From: Gammaproteobacteria bacterium HGW-Gammaproteobacteria-15
GTDB lineage: Bacteria > Pseudomonadota > Gammaproteobacteria > Enterobacterales > Alteromonadaceae
Direction of reading: 5' to 3'
Assembly: GCA_002840125.1 (NCBI GenBank)
Contig: PGZF01000005.1
Location: 186,001-250,000, forward strand
DNA: 64,000 nucleotides
The notes below the pieces were generated by a model. It did not search any database, was not told where the DNA came from, and saw only the letters and a list, made by a program, of their open reading frames with translations. This document shows, one piece after another, positions 15,133 to 27,263 of this stretch. Every line of letters begins with the position of its first letter. The first letter of the stretch is position 1. Position numbers and translations under genes: made by a program.

Positions 15133-16422
15133 ATGAAGCTATCACAACTTATCTGTACCGCCTTATTATGCGGTTTCAGCTGCAGCAGCATTGCTGCTGA
15201 ACGTGAAATAGACCGGGTAGCTGTTATTGTTGATAACAGCGTGGTGCTGGAAAGTGACATTACAGATATCGTTGAACGGGTAAAACGTAATGCCGCCAGT
15301 CAGGGCCAAACCTTACCGTCTGATGCTGCGCTACGTACCCAGGCATCAGAGCGTTTAATCATGACCAATCTGCAATTGCAGATGGCGCAGCGTATGGGTT
15401 TGCAGATAAGCGATGCCCAGTTGGATGACACTATCAGAAACATAGCGCAAAGCGAGAACCTGTCGCTTGATGCTTTTCGCCAGCAGGTAATTGCAGAGGA
15501 AGGTAACTACGAGCGCTTTCGTGAGCGTTTGCGTGAAGAAATGATTACCGGAGAAGTGGTCAGAGCCAACGTACAGCGCCGGGTTTATATCAGCCCACAG
15601 GAAGTAGACAGCCTGCTTAAACTGATGGAAGAGCAAGGTGCCAGCAACGAGCAGTACAATTTAGGTCATATCCTGATCTCTATTCCAAGCCAGGCCACAT
15701 CAGACGATATTAACGACGCTAAAGAGCGGGCCGACAAAGTGATGGAACTGCTACGCAGCGGCAGTGATTTCAAACGCATTGCTATTGCTTCCTCATCAGG
15801 CGCCAATGCCCTTGAAGGCGGCGATTTAGGCTGGATGAACATTAATGAAATGCCTACTTTGTTCTCAGAAGCTATTCGTGGCCGCAAAAAAACCGATATC
15901 GTTGGCCCGCTGCGCTCTGGTGCAGGCTTTCATATTCTGACTATCTTTGACATACGCGGTGAGAATGTCGCCGAAATTAACGAAGTTAAATCACGCCATA
16001 TACTGATTAAACCTTCAATTATTCTGAGCGAAGATCGTGCCCGCAGTATGCTAACTGAGTTTGCCGCTAAACTACGTGCCGGCGAAGCCGACTTTGCTGA
16101 ATTGGCCAAACAACATTCTGAAGATCCGGGCTCTAAACTAAACGGCGGCGATTTGGGCTGGAGCGAGCCAGATGTGTTTGTGCCGGCATTTCGCGATACG
16201 TTAAACCGTTTACAGGTTAATGAAATCAGCGAGCCATTCAGAACCGAACACGGCTGGCATATTGCTCAGGTATTGGAAAAACGCACTGTCGATGCCACTG
16301 CAGATAAAAAACGCCAACAGGTATACCGGATGATTTTCAACCGCCGCTATAACGAAGAGTCGGCTAACTTTTTGCGCGAGCTGCGCGCTGATGCTCATAT
16401 TGAAGTAAGGTCAGAGGGCTGA
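15133..16422 (+). CDS. surA: Periplasmic chaperone/peptidyl-prolyl isomerase SurA
   Basis: 429 aa. Escorts unfolded outer-membrane proteins to the BAM complex. Signal peptide 1-22, N-terminal chaperone helices ([15 protein letters not shown]...), then two parvulin domains starting near [11 protein letters not shown] (about 175) and [11 protein letters not shown] (about 285), each with GGDLGW. A short C-terminal helix completes the chaperone core. The substrate LptD is encoded directly upstream. The stop TGA overlaps the pdxA ATG. Confidence 0.96.
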   Translation: MKLSQLICTALLCGFSCSSIAAEREIDRVAVIVDNSVVLESDITDIVERVKRNAASQGQTLPSDAALRTQASERLIMTNLQLQMAQRMGLQISDAQLDDTIRNIAQSENLSLDAFRQQVIAEEGNYERFRERLREEMITGEVVRANVQRRVYISPQEVDSLLKLMEEQGASNEQYNLGHILISIPSQATSDDINDAKERADKVMELLRSGSDFKRIAIASSSGANALEGGDLGWMNINEMPTLFSEAIRGRKKTDIVGPLRSGAGFHILTIFDIRGENVAEINEVKSRHILIKPSIILSEDRARSMLTEFAAKLRAGEADFAELAKQHSEDPGSKLNGGDLGWSEPDVFVPAFRDTLNRLQVNEISEPFRTEHGWHIAQVLEKRTVDATADKKRQQVYRMIFNRRYNEESANFLRELRADAHIEVRSEG

Positions 16423-17417
16423 TGACACTGCGAATTGGCATTACACCGGGTGAACCGGCAGGCATAGGGCCAGATTTAGTTATTACCCTTGCCCAGCAAG
16501 CGTGGCCGGTGGAACTGGTTGTGTGTGCCAATGCAGCATTGTTAGCCGAACGCGCAGCCCAACTCGGGCTGGCGCTGAACCTTATCCCCTACGACGCCTC
16601 AGCAACACCCAGACCACAACAGGCCGGCACACTGACAGTAGTAGACTTTGCACTGGCAGAGCCGGTTATCGCTGGCACGCTTAATGTTGCCAACGGCCGT
16701 TATGTGGTTGATACACTGACATTTGCTGGCGAAAAATGCATTAACAGTGAATTTGCCGCTATTGTGACCGGCCCGGTGCATAAAGGCATTATTAATCAGG
16801 CTGGCATTCCTTTTAGCGGCCATACTGAATTCTTTGCTTTGCAATCTAACACCCCTTATGTGGTAATGATGCTGGCAACAGAAGGCCTGCGCGTGGCTCT
16901 GGCGACCACACATATTCCGTTAGCCTATGTGGCAAAAGCCATTACCAGAGAACGTTTACTGAAAGTTCTGACGATACTGCATCAGGATTTACAGCAAAAA
17001 TTTGCTATCGCGGCCCCGAGGATTTACGTGTGTGGCCTGAATCCCCACGCCGGAGAAGATGGCCACCTAGGCAGAGAAGAGCTGGATATTATTATCCCCA
17101 CCCTGAATGAACTACGAGCCCAGGGCATGCAGCTGATTGGACCGCTGCCAGCAGATACTTTGTTTCAGAGCAAATATCTGGATCATGCCGATGCCGTGCT
17201 GGCGATGTACCATGATCAGGGCTTACCGGTACTCAAACATATGGGCTTTGGCCGTTCTGTTAATATCAGCCTGGGTTTGCCACTAATCCGAACGTCGGTT
17301 GATCACGGTACCGCACTGGATTTAGCCGGCACAGGCAAAGCCGATGCCGGCAGTTTATTTCACGCAGTTAATCAGGCTATTACACTGGCCACTAAAACGA
17401 CGACTCTACATGACTGA
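16422..17417 (+). CDS. pdxA: 4-hydroxythreonine-4-phosphate dehydrogenase PdxA
   Basis: 331 aa. NAD(P)-dependent oxidation of 4-phosphohydroxy-L-threonine in the DXP-dependent pyridoxal phosphate pathway. N-terminal [13 protein letters not shown], central [21 protein letters not shown], and the metal/substrate-binding [15 protein letters not shown] and [16 protein letters not shown] segments are all present. ATGA overlap with surA and an 8-nt overlap with rsmA indicate coupled translation. Confidence 0.96.
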   Translation: MTLRIGITPGEPAGIGPDLVITLAQQAWPVELVVCANAALLAERAAQLGLALNLIPYDASATPRPQQAGTLTVVDFALAEPVIAGTLNVANGRYVVDTLTFAGEKCINSEFAAIVTGPVHKGIINQAGIPFSGHTEFFALQSNTPYVVMMLATEGLRVALATTHIPLAYVAKAITRERLLKVLTILHQDLQQKFAIAAPRIYVCGLNPHAGEDGHLGREELDIIIPTLNELRAQGMQLIGPLPADTLFQSKYLDHADAVLAMYHDQGLPVLKHMGFGRSVNISLGLPLIRTSVDHGTALDLAGTGKADAGSLFHAVNQAITLATKTTTLHD

Positions 17418-18222
17418 TAATGTACATTTAGGCCACCGCGCCCGTAAACGCTTTGGTCAGAACTTCCTGCACGACCCTCAGGTAATAGGCCGTATTGTCA
17501 AAGCAATAGCGCCTAAACCAAACGATCTGCTGGTGGAGATTGGCCCGGGTTTGGGTGCGCTGACAGAGCCCGTCGCCGACGCGGCAGGTCACCTGACTGT
17601 TATCGAGCTGGACAGAGACTTAGCTGAGCGTCTGGTGCAGCACCCAACACTGGCCAGTAAGCTGACAGTGCACCAGGCCGATGCAATGAAATTTGATTTT
17701 ACCGCCCTGGTACAAGAAGGTAAAAAACTGAAAATTTTTGGTAACTTACCCTACAATATCTCTACGCCGTTGTTATTTCATCTGTTTCAATATGCAGACT
17801 TTATTGAAAACATGCATTTTATGCTGCAAAAAGAAGTAGTGCAGCGTATGACAGCTATTCACGGTAGTAAGGCATTTGGCCGTTTAAGCGTCATGACACA
17901 GTACTACTGTGAAGCCATGCCAGTAGTAGAAGTAGGGCCAGGCGCCTTTAAACCGGCGCCCAAAGTCGATTCTGCCGTTGTACGCTTACTGCCCCGTGCA
18001 GTAGCTGAACGTGCAGCCGTACCGGCTGAAGTGCTAAACCGGGTTTGTCTGGAAGCATTTAACCAGCGGCGCAAAACCATTCGTAATTGCTTTAGTAATT
18101 TTGCCAGCGCTGAGCAATTAGAGCAGTTAGGGCTTAATCCCGGCCTACGACCAGAACAACTTGCAGTGGCCGACTTTGTGCGTGTAGCCCAGTGGCTGCA
18201 ACAGCAGGAATCAGCAGTATGA
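17410..18222 (+). CDS. rsmA: 16S rRNA A1518/A1519 dimethyltransferase RsmA (KsgA)
   Basis: 270 aa from the ATG at 17410 inside the end of pdxA; the longer open frame upstream is pdxA in another frame. Uses S-adenosylmethionine to dimethylate two adjacent adenosines in helix 45, a late small-subunit checkpoint. Motifs: [15 protein letters not shown]-binding [13 protein letters not shown], catalytic [10 protein letters not shown] and QKEVVQRM. The helical C-terminal domain contains NQRRKTIRN. The stop overlaps apaG by ATGA. Confidence 0.97.
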   Translation: MTDNVHLGHRARKRFGQNFLHDPQVIGRIVKAIAPKPNDLLVEIGPGLGALTEPVADAAGHLTVIELDRDLAERLVQHPTLASKLTVHQADAMKFDFTALVQEGKKLKIFGNLPYNISTPLLFHLFQYADFIENMHFMLQKEVVQRMTAIHGSKAFGRLSVMTQYYCEAMPVVEVGPGAFKPAPKVDSAVVRLLPRAVAERAAVPAEVLNRVCLEAFNQRRKTIRNCFSNFASAEQLEQLGLNPGLRPEQLAVADFVRVAQWLQQQESAV

Positions 18223-18596
18223 CATCACATTTTAACGTGCCGGTAGAAGTTGAAACCTACTACATCGCAGCGCAGTCAGATCCGACCGCTGAGCGCTATG
18301 TGTTCGCTTATACCATTACCATCCGCAATCACAGCAGCGAGCCAATACAACTGTTAAGGCGTTACTGGTTAATCAGCGATGCCAACGGCAAACAAACCGA
18401 AGTTGAAGGCGAAGGTGTGATCGGTGAGCAGCCTCATCTGGCCCCCGGCGGCAGTTATCGTTATACCAGCGGTGCGGTACTGGAAACACCGGTTGGTACT
18501 ATGCAAGGCCACTATGAGATGATAACCACGCAGCAGGAACGCTTTCACGCCGCTATTCCGCTGTTTCGTCTGGCTATGCCAAACATTCTTAACTAA
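18219..18596 (+). CDS. apaG: ApaG family protein
   Basis: 125 aa from the ATG at 18219. Single Ig-like beta-sandwich domain: [32 protein letters not shown] and the glycine-rich [17 protein letters not shown] are diagnostic. Molecular function is unsettled: ApaG proteins bind pyrophosphate-containing nucleotides, and eukaryotic relatives occur in F-box proteins. Coupled to rsmA upstream and to apaH downstream (TAATG). Confidence 0.95.
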   Translation: MTSHFNVPVEVETYYIAAQSDPTAERYVFAYTITIRNHSSEPIQLLRRYWLISDANGKQTEVEGEGVIGEQPHLAPGGSYRYTSGAVLETPVGTMQGHYEMITTQQERFHAAIPLFRLAMPNILN

Positions 18597-19414
18597 TGGC
18601 CACCTACGTTATTGGTGATTTGCAAGGCTGTTATGACGCTTTGCAGCGCTTGCTTGAACATGTCCATTACAACCCGCAGCAGGATCAGCTCTGGTTTTGT
18701 GGCGATCTGATCGCCAGAGGCCCGCAGTCACTGGAATGCCTTACTTTTGTCAAAGGATTGGGTGACAAAGCCGTTACAGTACTTGGCAACCACGATCTGC
18801 ACTTTATTGCCTGCCATTATGGCCTGAGCACTGTTAAGCAACAGGATAAATTACAGCCATTACTGGATAGCCCACAGCGGGAAGAACTGGTGCAGTGGTT
18901 ATGCCAGCAACCGCTGCTGCATTTTAGCCCGGACCAACGTTTTATGATGGTTCATGCCGGCCTGGCACCGGAATGGCAACTGGAAGATGCTATTGTGGCC
19001 ACTACCGCAGTGCAACAGCTACTGCAAAACGACCCGGTAACGCTATTAAGCAGTATGTACGGCAACAAACCCGAACGCTACAGCGAGGCAACCTCAGACG
19101 AGCAGCGCTGGCGTTTCACTATCAACAGTTGCACCCGGATGCGGTTTTGCCGTCAGGATGGCTCGCTTGAACTGAAAGAAAAAGGCCACCCACGGAATCA
19201 GACACAACTAGTGCCCTGGTATGAATTCTGGCGCACAAAAACACATCCTGAACTGTTCTTTGGTCACTGGGCGGCATTAAATGGTTATAGTCCGGTAGCA
19301 AATATTCATGCACTTGACACTGGTTGTGTCTGGGGTAATGCGTTAACTGCATATTGTATTGATACACAACAACGTTATAGTGTGGCAGGGATTACACGGA
19401 ACCTGTATATTTAA
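18596..19414 (+). CDS. apaH: Symmetrical bis(5'-nucleosyl)-tetraphosphatase ApaH
   Basis: 272 aa. Hydrolyses Ap4A to two ADP and also removes Np4 caps from RNA. Calcineurin-type metallophosphatase motifs appear in order: GDLQGCYD (about 7-14), GDLIARGP, LGNHD, and VHAGLAP near 125. Last gene of the lptD-surA-pdxA-rsmA-apaG-apaH block. The stop codon is followed by about 70 bp without a clear terminator before the chemoreceptor gene. Confidence 0.96.
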   Translation: MATYVIGDLQGCYDALQRLLEHVHYNPQQDQLWFCGDLIARGPQSLECLTFVKGLGDKAVTVLGNHDLHFIACHYGLSTVKQQDKLQPLLDSPQREELVQWLCQQPLLHFSPDQRFMMVHAGLAPEWQLEDAIVATTAVQQLLQNDPVTLLSSMYGNKPERYSEATSDEQRWRFTINSCTRMRFCRQDGSLELKEKGHPRNQTQLVPWYEFWRTKTHPELFFGHWAALNGYSPVANIHALDTGCVWGNALTAYCIDTQQRYSVAGITRNLYI

Positions 19415-19487
19415 CGGCGTTGTCCGGAATTGTTAAGCCTTGCTGTCTGGATCAGGCTGCATAAAAAAACAAAAAATGGGAGTTATT

Positions 19488-21500
19488 ATGAAGTTAACCG
19501 TAGCATTACGGGTGATTGGTGGGTTTGGCATCATTTCGCTACTCCTGTTAATCATAGGTACAACATCTTATGTAAGTTTGAACAATATCAGTGCATCAAC
19601 AGCAGAAGTAAACCAGGTTTCCATACCCGCTCTTGAACAAAGTGCGCTAATGCAAAGCGGTTTCGTGATAATGAGCAAACAAAGCCTGCAGGCGTTCTAC
19701 GCGACTTCTTTGCAAGACGTTTCTTCTTTACGAAAATTGTTTTCTGAAGAACAACAGCGCTATGCCCAGGCAGCAAAAAACCTGAGCACCGCAGTACAAA
19801 ATGAAGCAACTCTGAAAAGAGCTGCAGAAACAGTAAATGAAGCCTATAACAATTTTACCCCTGTCACCACGCAGTTATTCCAGCAACTGGAAAACAATTT
19901 AACTTTGCGTGACAACATTGACAGCAAACTTGCTGAGCTTGAAACACAAGCAGATGATACGGCATCATTGATTCTGGATTTTACTGACACACGCGATGTC
20001 CAGCGCCGCTTTCCGCGTTCATATCAGGCCGCAACAGGTATTGAAACAGGCATAAACACCTTAATCAGCAATGTTGTAGATTTAAACCGTACTACATCAG
20101 ACACCACTGCGAATACCATCAGCAACGAAATTGCTTTCCGCTTAAAAGAGCTTAATGATCAATTTGAAATAATCAAAACGGAAACTGCAGGCCAGGTAAG
20201 CCTGATTGATGATTTAGCAGAAAAATTTGCTCAAATTAACACCTTGCTGGCAGGTAGTAACAGTATTATAGAGTTAAAAACCCGCCGGCTGCAAAGCACT
20301 GCAGATGCAACAGCACTGTTGGCTTCAGCTGAACAACAAACCGCCAGCGCTATGGCCAGCCTTGCGGGCTTATTAACCCAGGCCAGCAAAGCGGCAGAAA
20401 CAATTCAACAAGATTCGGCTTCCGGTGTGTCTAACGCTATTACACTGATTTTTATCGTAGTGCTGATCTCAATTATTGTTTCCGTGGTTATTGCAACGGT
20501 AACTGTGCGCAGTATTTCTATTCCACTGGCTAAGGTAAATCAGATCCTCGGCGTAGTAGCGTCTGGTGATATGACCCAAAAACTGGATGACAGCGCCAAA
20601 GATGAGTTTGGTGAGTTAGCCCGCAACTGCAACAAGGTTATTGCCAACCTGCAACAGCTGATCCAGGGCATTATCTCCCGCTCTACTCAATTGGCAGCAG
20701 CCTCTGAGCAGACGTCAGCAATTACAGTGCAAACCACCCAAGCCATTCGTGAGCAAAAGTCTCAGGTTACCCAAGCGGCAACCGCTACTACAGAGATGAG
20801 CAGCACAGCGCAAGGCGTGTTACAAAGCTCTAACGACGCGGTCGCGGAAATTAAGAACGCTGACAATGAAGCAGAGCGTGTTAAAGGCATCTCTCTGGAA
20901 AATAAAGCTATTATTCTCCAGTTGTCACACGAGGTTGAGCAAGCATCGGTTGTTATCAATAAACTACATAAAGACAGTGCCTCTATCGGCAGTATTTTAG
21001 ATGTCATACGTGGCATTGCCGAGCAAACAAACCTGCTGGCATTAAATGCAGCTATTGAAGCGGCCCGTGCCGGTGAGCAAGGCCGTGGTTTTGCTGTTGT
21101 AGCCGATGAGGTTCGTTCGCTGGCCAGTAAGACCCAGGCATCTACGCAGGAAATTCAGGCGATGATCCAGGTACTGCAAAGCGGTGCCCAGGCTGCGGTA
21201 GAAGCGATGAACAAAGGTAAAAAGCAAGCTGAAAACTGTGTGGCAAAAACTGAGGTGGCCACCAAAGCGCTGGACTCTATCACCCATGCTGTGCATTTAG
21301 CGCATGATATGAGTACACAGATCTCTGATGCAGCTAAAGAGCAAAATCAGGTGTCACACGAGATCAGCAAGCTATTGGAATCAATTGTTTCTATTGCAGA
21401 AGAAACAGCATCAGGTGCAGAACAAACGTCAGAATCCAGCCATGAAGTAGCAAGACTGGCAGAAGAGTTACGTGTTTCTGTAGAGCAGTTCAAAGTCTGA
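19488..21500 (+). CDS. Methyl-accepting chemotaxis protein
   Basis: 670 aa from the ATG at 19488, which has GGGAG 7 nt upstream. First transmembrane helix about 10-30 ([22 protein letters not shown]), a long helical periplasmic sensor domain of about 290 residues, a second transmembrane helix ([23 protein letters not shown]), a HAMP linker, and a cytoplasmic coiled coil with the invariant tip [20 protein letters not shown] that contacts CheA/CheW. The ligand is unknown. No C-terminal CheR-binding pentapeptide is seen (it ends VSVEQFKV). Monocistronic, ended by a strong terminator. Confidence 0.95.
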   Translation: MKLTVALRVIGGFGIISLLLLIIGTTSYVSLNNISASTAEVNQVSIPALEQSALMQSGFVIMSKQSLQAFYATSLQDVSSLRKLFSEEQQRYAQAAKNLSTAVQNEATLKRAAETVNEAYNNFTPVTTQLFQQLENNLTLRDNIDSKLAELETQADDTASLILDFTDTRDVQRRFPRSYQAATGIETGINTLISNVVDLNRTTSDTTANTISNEIAFRLKELNDQFEIIKTETAGQVSLIDDLAEKFAQINTLLAGSNSIIELKTRRLQSTADATALLASAEQQTASAMASLAGLLTQASKAAETIQQDSASGVSNAITLIFIVVLISIIVSVVIATVTVRSISIPLAKVNQILGVVASGDMTQKLDDSAKDEFGELARNCNKVIANLQQLIQGIISRSTQLAAASEQTSAITVQTTQAIREQKSQVTQAATATTEMSSTAQGVLQSSNDAVAEIKNADNEAERVKGISLENKAIILQLSHEVEQASVVINKLHKDSASIGSILDVIRGIAEQTNLLALNAAIEAARAGEQGRGFAVVADEVRSLASKTQASTQEIQAMIQVLQSGAQAAVEAMNKGKKQAENCVAKTEVATKALDSITHAVHLAHDMSTQISDAAKEQNQVSHEISKLLESIVSIAEETASGAEQTSESSHEVARLAEELRVSVEQFKV

Positions 21501-21515
21501 TTTAACTGCCCGAAA

Positions 21516-21548
21516 TAAAAAAATCCGCCAACTGGCGGATTTTTTTAT
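21516..21548. terminator. Bidirectional terminator between the chemoreceptor and DUF3718 genes
   Basis: Stem AATCCGCC/GGCGGATT with a 4-nt loop, flanked by an A-run on the left and a T-run on the right, 15-20 bp after the chemoreceptor stop and 14 bp past the convergent DUF3718 stop. It can serve both strands. Confidence 0.92.
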
Positions 21549-21561
21549 TTGCAGACTAATT

Positions 21562-21942
21562 TTAGTCGCCTTCACCGGCACGGCTTTTCAGCACTGCCAG
21601 CAATGGTGAGGCCGTAAAGCCATTTGCTTCAGCCCAGGCAATATCACCTGATGCGCCAACAGCAGACCCCGGTAACTGTTTAACAATAAACTCGCCAACA
21701 TCTGCAGCATTGCTTCTAAAAGCGTGCCGGATAAGACTTTCACCGTTACATACCACACCATCGTAAATATTGCGCAAACGCAGACGATAGTCACTAAGAA
21801 CTTTTCTCAGACGGTTCTTATCATCAGCTGCCACATAATCACACATAGAAGCAGCTAACTGATCATCTGCTACCGCAACCGGCGATACCAGTGCGGCAAC
21901 ACTTAAAGCAGCACCGCAAAACAACGTTGGTAATAATCTCAT
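21562..21942 (-). CDS. DUF3718-type small periplasmic protein
   Basis: 126 aa with a signal peptide (cleavage near AVADD, about 25). The mature part, DDQLAASMCDYVAADDKNRLRKVLSDYRLRLRNIYDGVVCNGESLIRHA, matches the DUF3718 pattern known from Shewanella and Alteromonas relatives: two cysteines and a helical segment between them. Function unknown. It stands alone between the bidirectional terminator and folA, preceded by an AAGGAG ribosome-binding site. Confidence 0.75.
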   Translation of the reverse strand: MRLLPTLFCGAALSVAALVSPVAVADDQLAASMCDYVAADDKNRLRKVLSDYRLRLRNIYDGVVCNGESLIRHAFRSNAADVGEFIVKQLPGSAVGASGDIAWAEANGFTASPLLAVLKSRAGEGD

Positions 21943-22018
21943 TTACTACTCCTTGCTGAACACAACCTGAAGCATCTTAACAATATGCAGCAGCAGGTGC
22001 AAATATAGCCAGCAGAAG

Positions 22019-22507
22019 CTAATTACGTATTAAGGTAATAAAACGACAATCATATGGATTACTCTCGTCTGCAGGCAAGAAGCTTTGCTCGGCTAATTCC
22101 CAGCTGCCAGCAGCATGATAATCAGGGAAACAGGCATCACCTTCTGTTTCCAATGATATCTCTGTCAGATATAACCGTTGGGCTAACGGCAAACACTGAC
22201 GATATATCTCAGCACCGCCAATAACCATGACTTCAGGCTGGTCGTGCAATAATTCAAAAGCTTGCGCTAAGCTGTTAACCCATTCTGCGCCACGCGGATC
22301 TGTTACTGTTTGGCGGCTAACGACAATATTGCGCCGCCCGGGCAGCACACGGCCGATAGACTCAAACGTTTTGCGGCCCATTACTACCGGTTTACCCAGT
22401 GTAACTGCTTTAAAGTGCTTTAAGTCTGCCGGCAAATGCCAGGGCATCTGATTATCTTTGCCTATTACACGATTGGCAGCCATCGCTGCCACCATAGAGA
22501 TGATCAT
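22019..22507 (-). CDS. folA: Dihydrofolate reductase
   Basis: 162 aa. NADPH-dependent reduction of dihydrofolate to tetrahydrofolate. N-terminal MIISMVAAMAANRVIGKDNQMPWHLPADLKHFK contains the Met20 loop and the catalytic acidic residue (Asp in LPADL); VVMGRKTFESIG and VIGGAEIYRQCLP complete the fold. It starts 9 nt past the end of obgE on the same strand, so it may be read through from obgE. Confidence 0.96.
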   Translation of the reverse strand: MIISMVAAMAANRVIGKDNQMPWHLPADLKHFKAVTLGKPVVMGRKTFESIGRVLPGRRNIVVSRQTVTDPRGAEWVNSLAQAFELLHDQPEVMVIGGAEIYRQCLPLAQRLYLTEISLETEGDACFPDYHAAGSWELAEQSFLPADESNPYDCRFITLIRN

Positions 22508-22516
22508 GAGCTTACC

Positions 22517-23695
<1,179 letters not shown>

Positions 23696-23800
23696 TCAGA
23701 TTAAAACCAGTTAACAGCTAACTGGCGATAAGTATAACTTAGGTTAAGTACAAGTGTGCCGCTAACATCACATTATGCAGTCTGCTGTACCTTGTTTAAT

Positions 23801-23829
23801 AAAAAACCCCGCACTTAGGCGGGGTTTTT
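23801..23829 (-). terminator. Terminator after rpmA
   Basis: CCCCGC/GCGGGG stem with a 6-nt loop. On the minus strand it is followed by six T, directly after the rpmA stop codon (23845). On the plus strand a T5 tract follows as well. It separates rplU-rpmA from obgE. Confidence 0.88.
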
Positions 23830-23844
23830 CTGAAGCCTATCAGC

Positions 23845-24102
23845 TTATTCGCTGACGATGCTTACGAAATTGCGGTTGTACTCGCCTTTCACTTCAAACT
23901 TCACTTTACCTTCAGTTAAAGCGAACAAAGTGTGGTCTTTACCGATACCAACGTTAGTGCCCGGGTGGAACTTAGTGCCACGCTGACGTACGATGATGCT
24001 ACCAGCTAAAACCGTTTCGCCACCGAAGCGCTTAACACCTAAGCGTTTAGCTTCTGAATCGCGACCGTTACGAGTGCTACCTACACCTTTCTTACTTGCC
24101 AT
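23845..24102 (-). CDS. rpmA: 50S ribosomal protein bL27
   Basis: 85 aa. Its N-terminal tail reaches the peptidyl-transferase centre. The sequence [29 protein letters not shown] is unmistakable L27; there is no N-terminal extension needing cleavage. It follows rplU by 15 nt with a GGAGT ribosome-binding site. Confidence 0.98.
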   Translation of the reverse strand: MASKKGVGSTRNGRDSEAKRLGVKRFGGETVLAGSIIVRQRGTKFHPGTNVGIGKDHTLFALTEGKVKFEVKGEYNRNFVSIVSE

Positions 24103-24117
24103 GTGTCGATACTCCTG

Positions 24118-24426
24118 TTACGCGCTGATGCTGGTAATTTTCACTTCAGTGAACCACTGGCGGTGGCCCATCTGTTTGCGTGAATGCTTACGACGACGGA
24201 ATTTAACGATTTTAAGCTTATCGCCACGGCCATGAGTGACCACTTCCGCTACTACTTTACCACCTTCTACTAAAGGTGCACCGATACTGATATCTTCGCC
24301 ATTAGCGACCATCAACGGTGTAAATTCGATTGTTGCGCCGGTTTCTAAATCTAGTTTTTCTAGACGTAGAGTTTGACCTTCCGTCACACGGTGCTGTTTG
24401 CCACCACTTTGGAAAACCGCGTACAT
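24118..24426 (-). CDS. rplU: 50S ribosomal protein bL21
   Basis: 102 aa from the ATG at 24426 ([25 protein letters not shown]); the longer open frame begins upstream of the real start. [19 protein letters not shown] is the conserved rRNA-binding C-terminus. First gene of the rplU-rpmA operon, behind a good sigma-70 promoter about 70 bp upstream. Confidence 0.98.
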   Translation of the reverse strand: MYAVFQSGGKQHRVTEGQTLRLEKLDLETGATIEFTPLMVANGEDISIGAPLVEGGKVVAEVVTHGRGDKLKIVKFRRRKHSRKQMGHRQWFTEVKITSISA

Positions 24427-24439
24427 AGTTAACTCCGTA

Positions 24440-24472
24440 CAAAGCACGCCATCGCTTGGTTAAGGGGCGTGT
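24440..24472 (-). promoter_or_regulatory. Hairpin in the rplU 5' untranslated region
   Basis: CACGCC and GGCGTG can pair across about 15 nt in the leader between the promoter and the rplU start, ending roughly 15 nt before the start codon. It could be a translational control element for L21, but the stem is short and this is only a structural observation. Confidence 0.3.
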
Positions 24473-24494
24473 TAATTCAATTCACAGGGCGCGA

Positions 24495-24523
24495 ATTGTA
24501 CGCAATTTCCCCTACCCCCGCAA
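24495..24523 (-). promoter_or_regulatory. Sigma-70 promoter of rplU-rpmA
   Basis: On the minus strand, -35 TTGCGG (24523-24518), a 17-bp spacer and -10 TACAAT (24500-24495) preceded by TGCG, followed by a GC-rich discriminator (TCGCGCC). The geometry is near-ideal and the position, about 70 bp before rplU, fits. Confidence 0.7.
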
Positions 24524-24636
24524 GTAGTAATATAAAAAAGATCACTCTGCTGACAAAAGGATCCGGTTTTGCTTTGGGACTGCCCAGCCAATAGTGTAGA
24601 ATTAGCAACATTCTATGGTTTAAGCAGTTGTTTTTT

Positions 24637-25608
24637 ATGACGCTCGAACAGATCCAGCAGCTAACCTCTGACGATATGGCTGCCGTTAATCAGCATATTT
24701 TTTCTCAGCTAAATTCAGATGTCGCCCTGATTAATCAATTAGGCATTTATATCGTTAACAGCGGTGGCAAACGCCTGCGCCCGTTGTTGGCGGTGCTGGC
24801 AGCCAAAGCGCTACATTATCAGGGCACAGCCCACATCACTGTAGCGGCGATTATAGAATTCATTCACACTTCCACTTTATTACATGATGACGTAGTAGAT
24901 GAATCCACTTTACGCCGGGGCAAGCAAACCGCCAATGCGGTGTTTGGTAACCAGGCCAGTGTGTTAGTGGGTGACTTCCTTTACAGCCGCTCGTTTCAGA
25001 TGATGGTATCGCTGAACGATATGCGCATCATGAATATTCTGGCCGACGCGACCAATGTTATCGCCGAAGGTGAAGTATTACAGCTGATGAATGTAAATGA
25101 CCCCGACACCACAGAACAAAGCTATATGCAGGTCATTTACTGTAAAACAGCAAAGCTGTTTGAAGCCGCCACCCAATTAGCCGCTATTATTGCTAATCAA
25201 CCTGAAGCTATAGTGAACAGTATGAAGCTGTACGGCATGCATCTTGGCACCGCTTTCCAGCTGATTGATGATGTACTGGACTATCAGGCTGATGCCTCCG
25301 AGCTTGGCAAAAATATTGGCGACGATCTGGCTGAAGGCAAACCCACCCTACCGTTAATCCATGCCTTAAAACATGGTACTGAGGCCCAGCAAGCACTGAT
25401 TCGTGAAGCTATAGTAGAGGGTAATGGTATGGCGCATCTTGAGGCTATTATGGCCGCGCTATATGAAACCAATGCTTTTGAGTACACCCGCCAGTTGGCA
25501 GAGCAGGAAGCAGAGAAGGCCCGTCAGGCACTGGCGGCTGTGCCAGAATCAGCACATAAACAGGCATTGCTGGCGTTAGCCAATATTGCCGTGTCCCGCA
25601 ATCACTAA
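24637..25608 (+). CDS. ispB: Octaprenyl diphosphate synthase
   Basis: 323 aa from the ATG at 24637, the same length as E. coli IspB; a TTG three codons earlier is unlikely. Elongates farnesyl diphosphate to the C40 side chain of ubiquinone. First aspartate-rich motif LLHDDVVDESTLRRGKQT and second FQLIDDVLDY are present. Divergent from rplU-rpmA, the conserved gammaproteobacterial arrangement. Confidence 0.96.
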   Translation: MTLEQIQQLTSDDMAAVNQHIFSQLNSDVALINQLGIYIVNSGGKRLRPLLAVLAAKALHYQGTAHITVAAIIEFIHTSTLLHDDVVDESTLRRGKQTANAVFGNQASVLVGDFLYSRSFQMMVSLNDMRIMNILADATNVIAEGEVLQLMNVNDPDTTEQSYMQVIYCKTAKLFEAATQLAAIIANQPEAIVNSMKLYGMHLGTAFQLIDDVLDYQADASELGKNIGDDLAEGKPTLPLIHALKHGTEAQQALIREAIVEGNGMAHLEAIMAALYETNAFEYTRQLAEQEAEKARQALAAVPESAHKQALLALANIAVSRNH

Positions 25609-25620
25609 CGTTGCCGGGCA

Positions 25621-25651
25621 TAAAAAAAGGCGCATCAGCGCCTTTTTTTAT
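25621..25651. terminator. Bidirectional terminator between ispB and mdh
   Basis: A7-GGCGC-ATCA-GCGCC-T7: a short GC stem flanked by A and T runs, between convergent ispB and mdh, 13 bp from either stop codon. Confidence 0.92.
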
Positions 25652-25663
25652 GCTGAGAATAAC

Positions 25664-26602
25664 TTAGTTATTCTTTACAAACTCTTCGCCTAAAGTGATA
25701 TCGGCTTTTAAGGTGCCTAGCATATCATTCATAGCTTTTTGCTCGTAAGCACTTAAAGTACCGATTGGCAGCAATGCCTCTACGCCATTTTTACCCAGTG
25801 TAATTGGCTGAGCAAAGAAACGGGCATATTCGCCATTACCTTCAACATAGGCATATTCAGTTACTTTCTCGCCCTGTAACCCCTTAATTAAGGAAATACA
25901 GAAACGCGCAGCAGCCTGCCCCATTGATAACGTAGCAGATCCGCCACCGGCTTTAGCTTCAACGACTTCAGTGCCGGCGTTCTGGATACGGTGCGTTAAT
26001 GATGCAACTTCGTCATCAGAGAAGCTCACACCTGCAACCTGTGACAATAAAGGCAGAATAGTAGTACCGCTATGGCCACCGATAACCGGTACAGTCACTT
26101 CGGTCGGATTCTTACCTTTTAATTCACCGACGAAAGTCTCAGCGCGGATCACGTCCAGTGTCGTTACACCGAACAAGCGGCGCGGATCGTAGGTACCGGC
26201 TTTTTTGAACACGTCAGCCGCAATTGCCACAGTGGTATTTACCGGGTTAGTAATAATACCTACCAGCGCTTTAGGGCACTGCTGCACAATAGCCTCTGCC
26301 AGCGTTTTAACCACACCTGCGTTGATATTAAATAAGTCTGAACGGTCCATGCCCGGCTTACGCGGCATACCTGCAGGGATCATCACGATATCAGCACCAG
26401 CCAGTGCAGTATGTAAGTCTTCTTTACCGTAGCCTGTTACTTTAACAGCGGTAGGGATATGGCTTAAATCAACCGCAACACCCGGTGTTACCGGCGCTAA
26501 ATCATATAACGCCAAGTCTGTGCCTGCAGGTAAGTCTAATTTCAGCAATAACGATAATGCCTGGCCAATACCGCCGGCGGCACCTAATACGGCAACTTTC
26601 AT
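25664..26602 (-). CDS. mdh: Malate dehydrogenase (NAD)
   Basis: 312 aa from the ATG at 26602, matching E. coli Mdh; the upstream in-frame extension lacks conservation and a GGGAG ribosome-binding site sits before this ATG. TCA-cycle oxidation of malate to oxaloacetate. NAD-binding [19 protein letters not shown], substrate-binding [16 protein letters not shown], catalytic [15 protein letters not shown]. Divergent from argR, as in E. coli. Confidence 0.97.
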   Translation of the reverse strand: MKVAVLGAAGGIGQALSLLLKLDLPAGTDLALYDLAPVTPGVAVDLSHIPTAVKVTGYGKEDLHTALAGADIVMIPAGMPRKPGMDRSDLFNINAGVVKTLAEAIVQQCPKALVGIITNPVNTTVAIAADVFKKAGTYDPRRLFGVTTLDVIRAETFVGELKGKNPTEVTVPVIGGHSGTTILPLLSQVAGVSFSDDEVASLTHRIQNAGTEVVEAKAGGGSATLSMGQAAARFCISLIKGLQGEKVTEYAYVEGNGEYARFFAQPITLGKNGVEALLPIGTLSAYEQKAMNDMLGTLKADITLGEEFVKNN

Positions 26603-26789
26603 AATTATCTCCCTTGATAACGGTTGAATGAAAACGCGCCAACAATACTGAAACCGCGTTGAAAACACAAATAGCTTAAGCCTAAAGTCTAAGCATTTTA
26701 GCGAATTTTAGTGTACTTTACTTCACAAAGTGAATGCGGCAACGAACTTTGCTAAGATAACGACACGAAACAAGAGGTAAGAGTGTTAT

Positions 26790-27263
26790 ATGACCAGGCA
26801 AGCCAAACAGGAAGTGTTAACTCAGGCTTTTAAAGCGCTGTTAAAAATGGAAAAATTTGGTTCTCAAAGTGAAATTGTCGATGCCCTCAAAAATGACGGT
26901 TTTGATAATATCAGTCAGTCAAAAGTATCCCGTATGCTTAGCAAATATGGTGCGGTACGTACCCGCAATGCCAAGCAGGAAATGGTGTATACCCTGCCTC
27001 CTGAGTTAGGTATGCCAACAACCAAAAGCCCGTTACGCCAACTGGTACTGGACATAGAACATAATGATGTGATGATTATTATCCGTACCAGCCCGGGCGC
27101 AGCACAACTTATAGCACGTATGCTTGACTCTATCGGCAAGGCTGAAGGTGTGCTTGGCACCATCGCCGGTGACGACACCATTTTTATCGCGCCAAATAAA
27201 GTGCAGAATATTAATGAGATTTTACAAACGGTAACTAAGTTATTTGAAGGAAAGCTGGCCTGA
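26790..27263 (+). CDS. argR: Arginine repressor ArgR
   Basis: 157 aa. Hexameric L-arginine-dependent repressor of arginine biosynthesis and cofactor in site-specific recombination at cer-type sites. N-terminal winged helix ([32 protein letters not shown], with the SKVSRML recognition helix) and C-terminal hexamerisation/arginine-binding core ([29 protein letters not shown]). The upstream region has a TTCAC-AAA-GTGAA inverted repeat (26722-26734) that resembles half of an ARG box. Confidence 0.96.
   Translation: MTRQAKQEVLTQAFKALLKMEKFGSQSEIVDALKNDGFDNISQSKVSRMLSKYGAVRTRNAKQEMVYTLPPELGMPTTKSPLRQLVLDIEHNDVMIIIRTSPGAAQLIARMLDSIGKAEGVLGTIAGDDTIFIAPNKVQNINEILQTVTKLFEGKLA

Noticed and set aside
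26722..26735. TTCAC-AAA-GTGAA repeat upstream of argR as an ARG box
   Set aside because: Only one half resembles the ARG-box consensus and the spacing is wrong; kept as a remark under argR rather than as a separate site.
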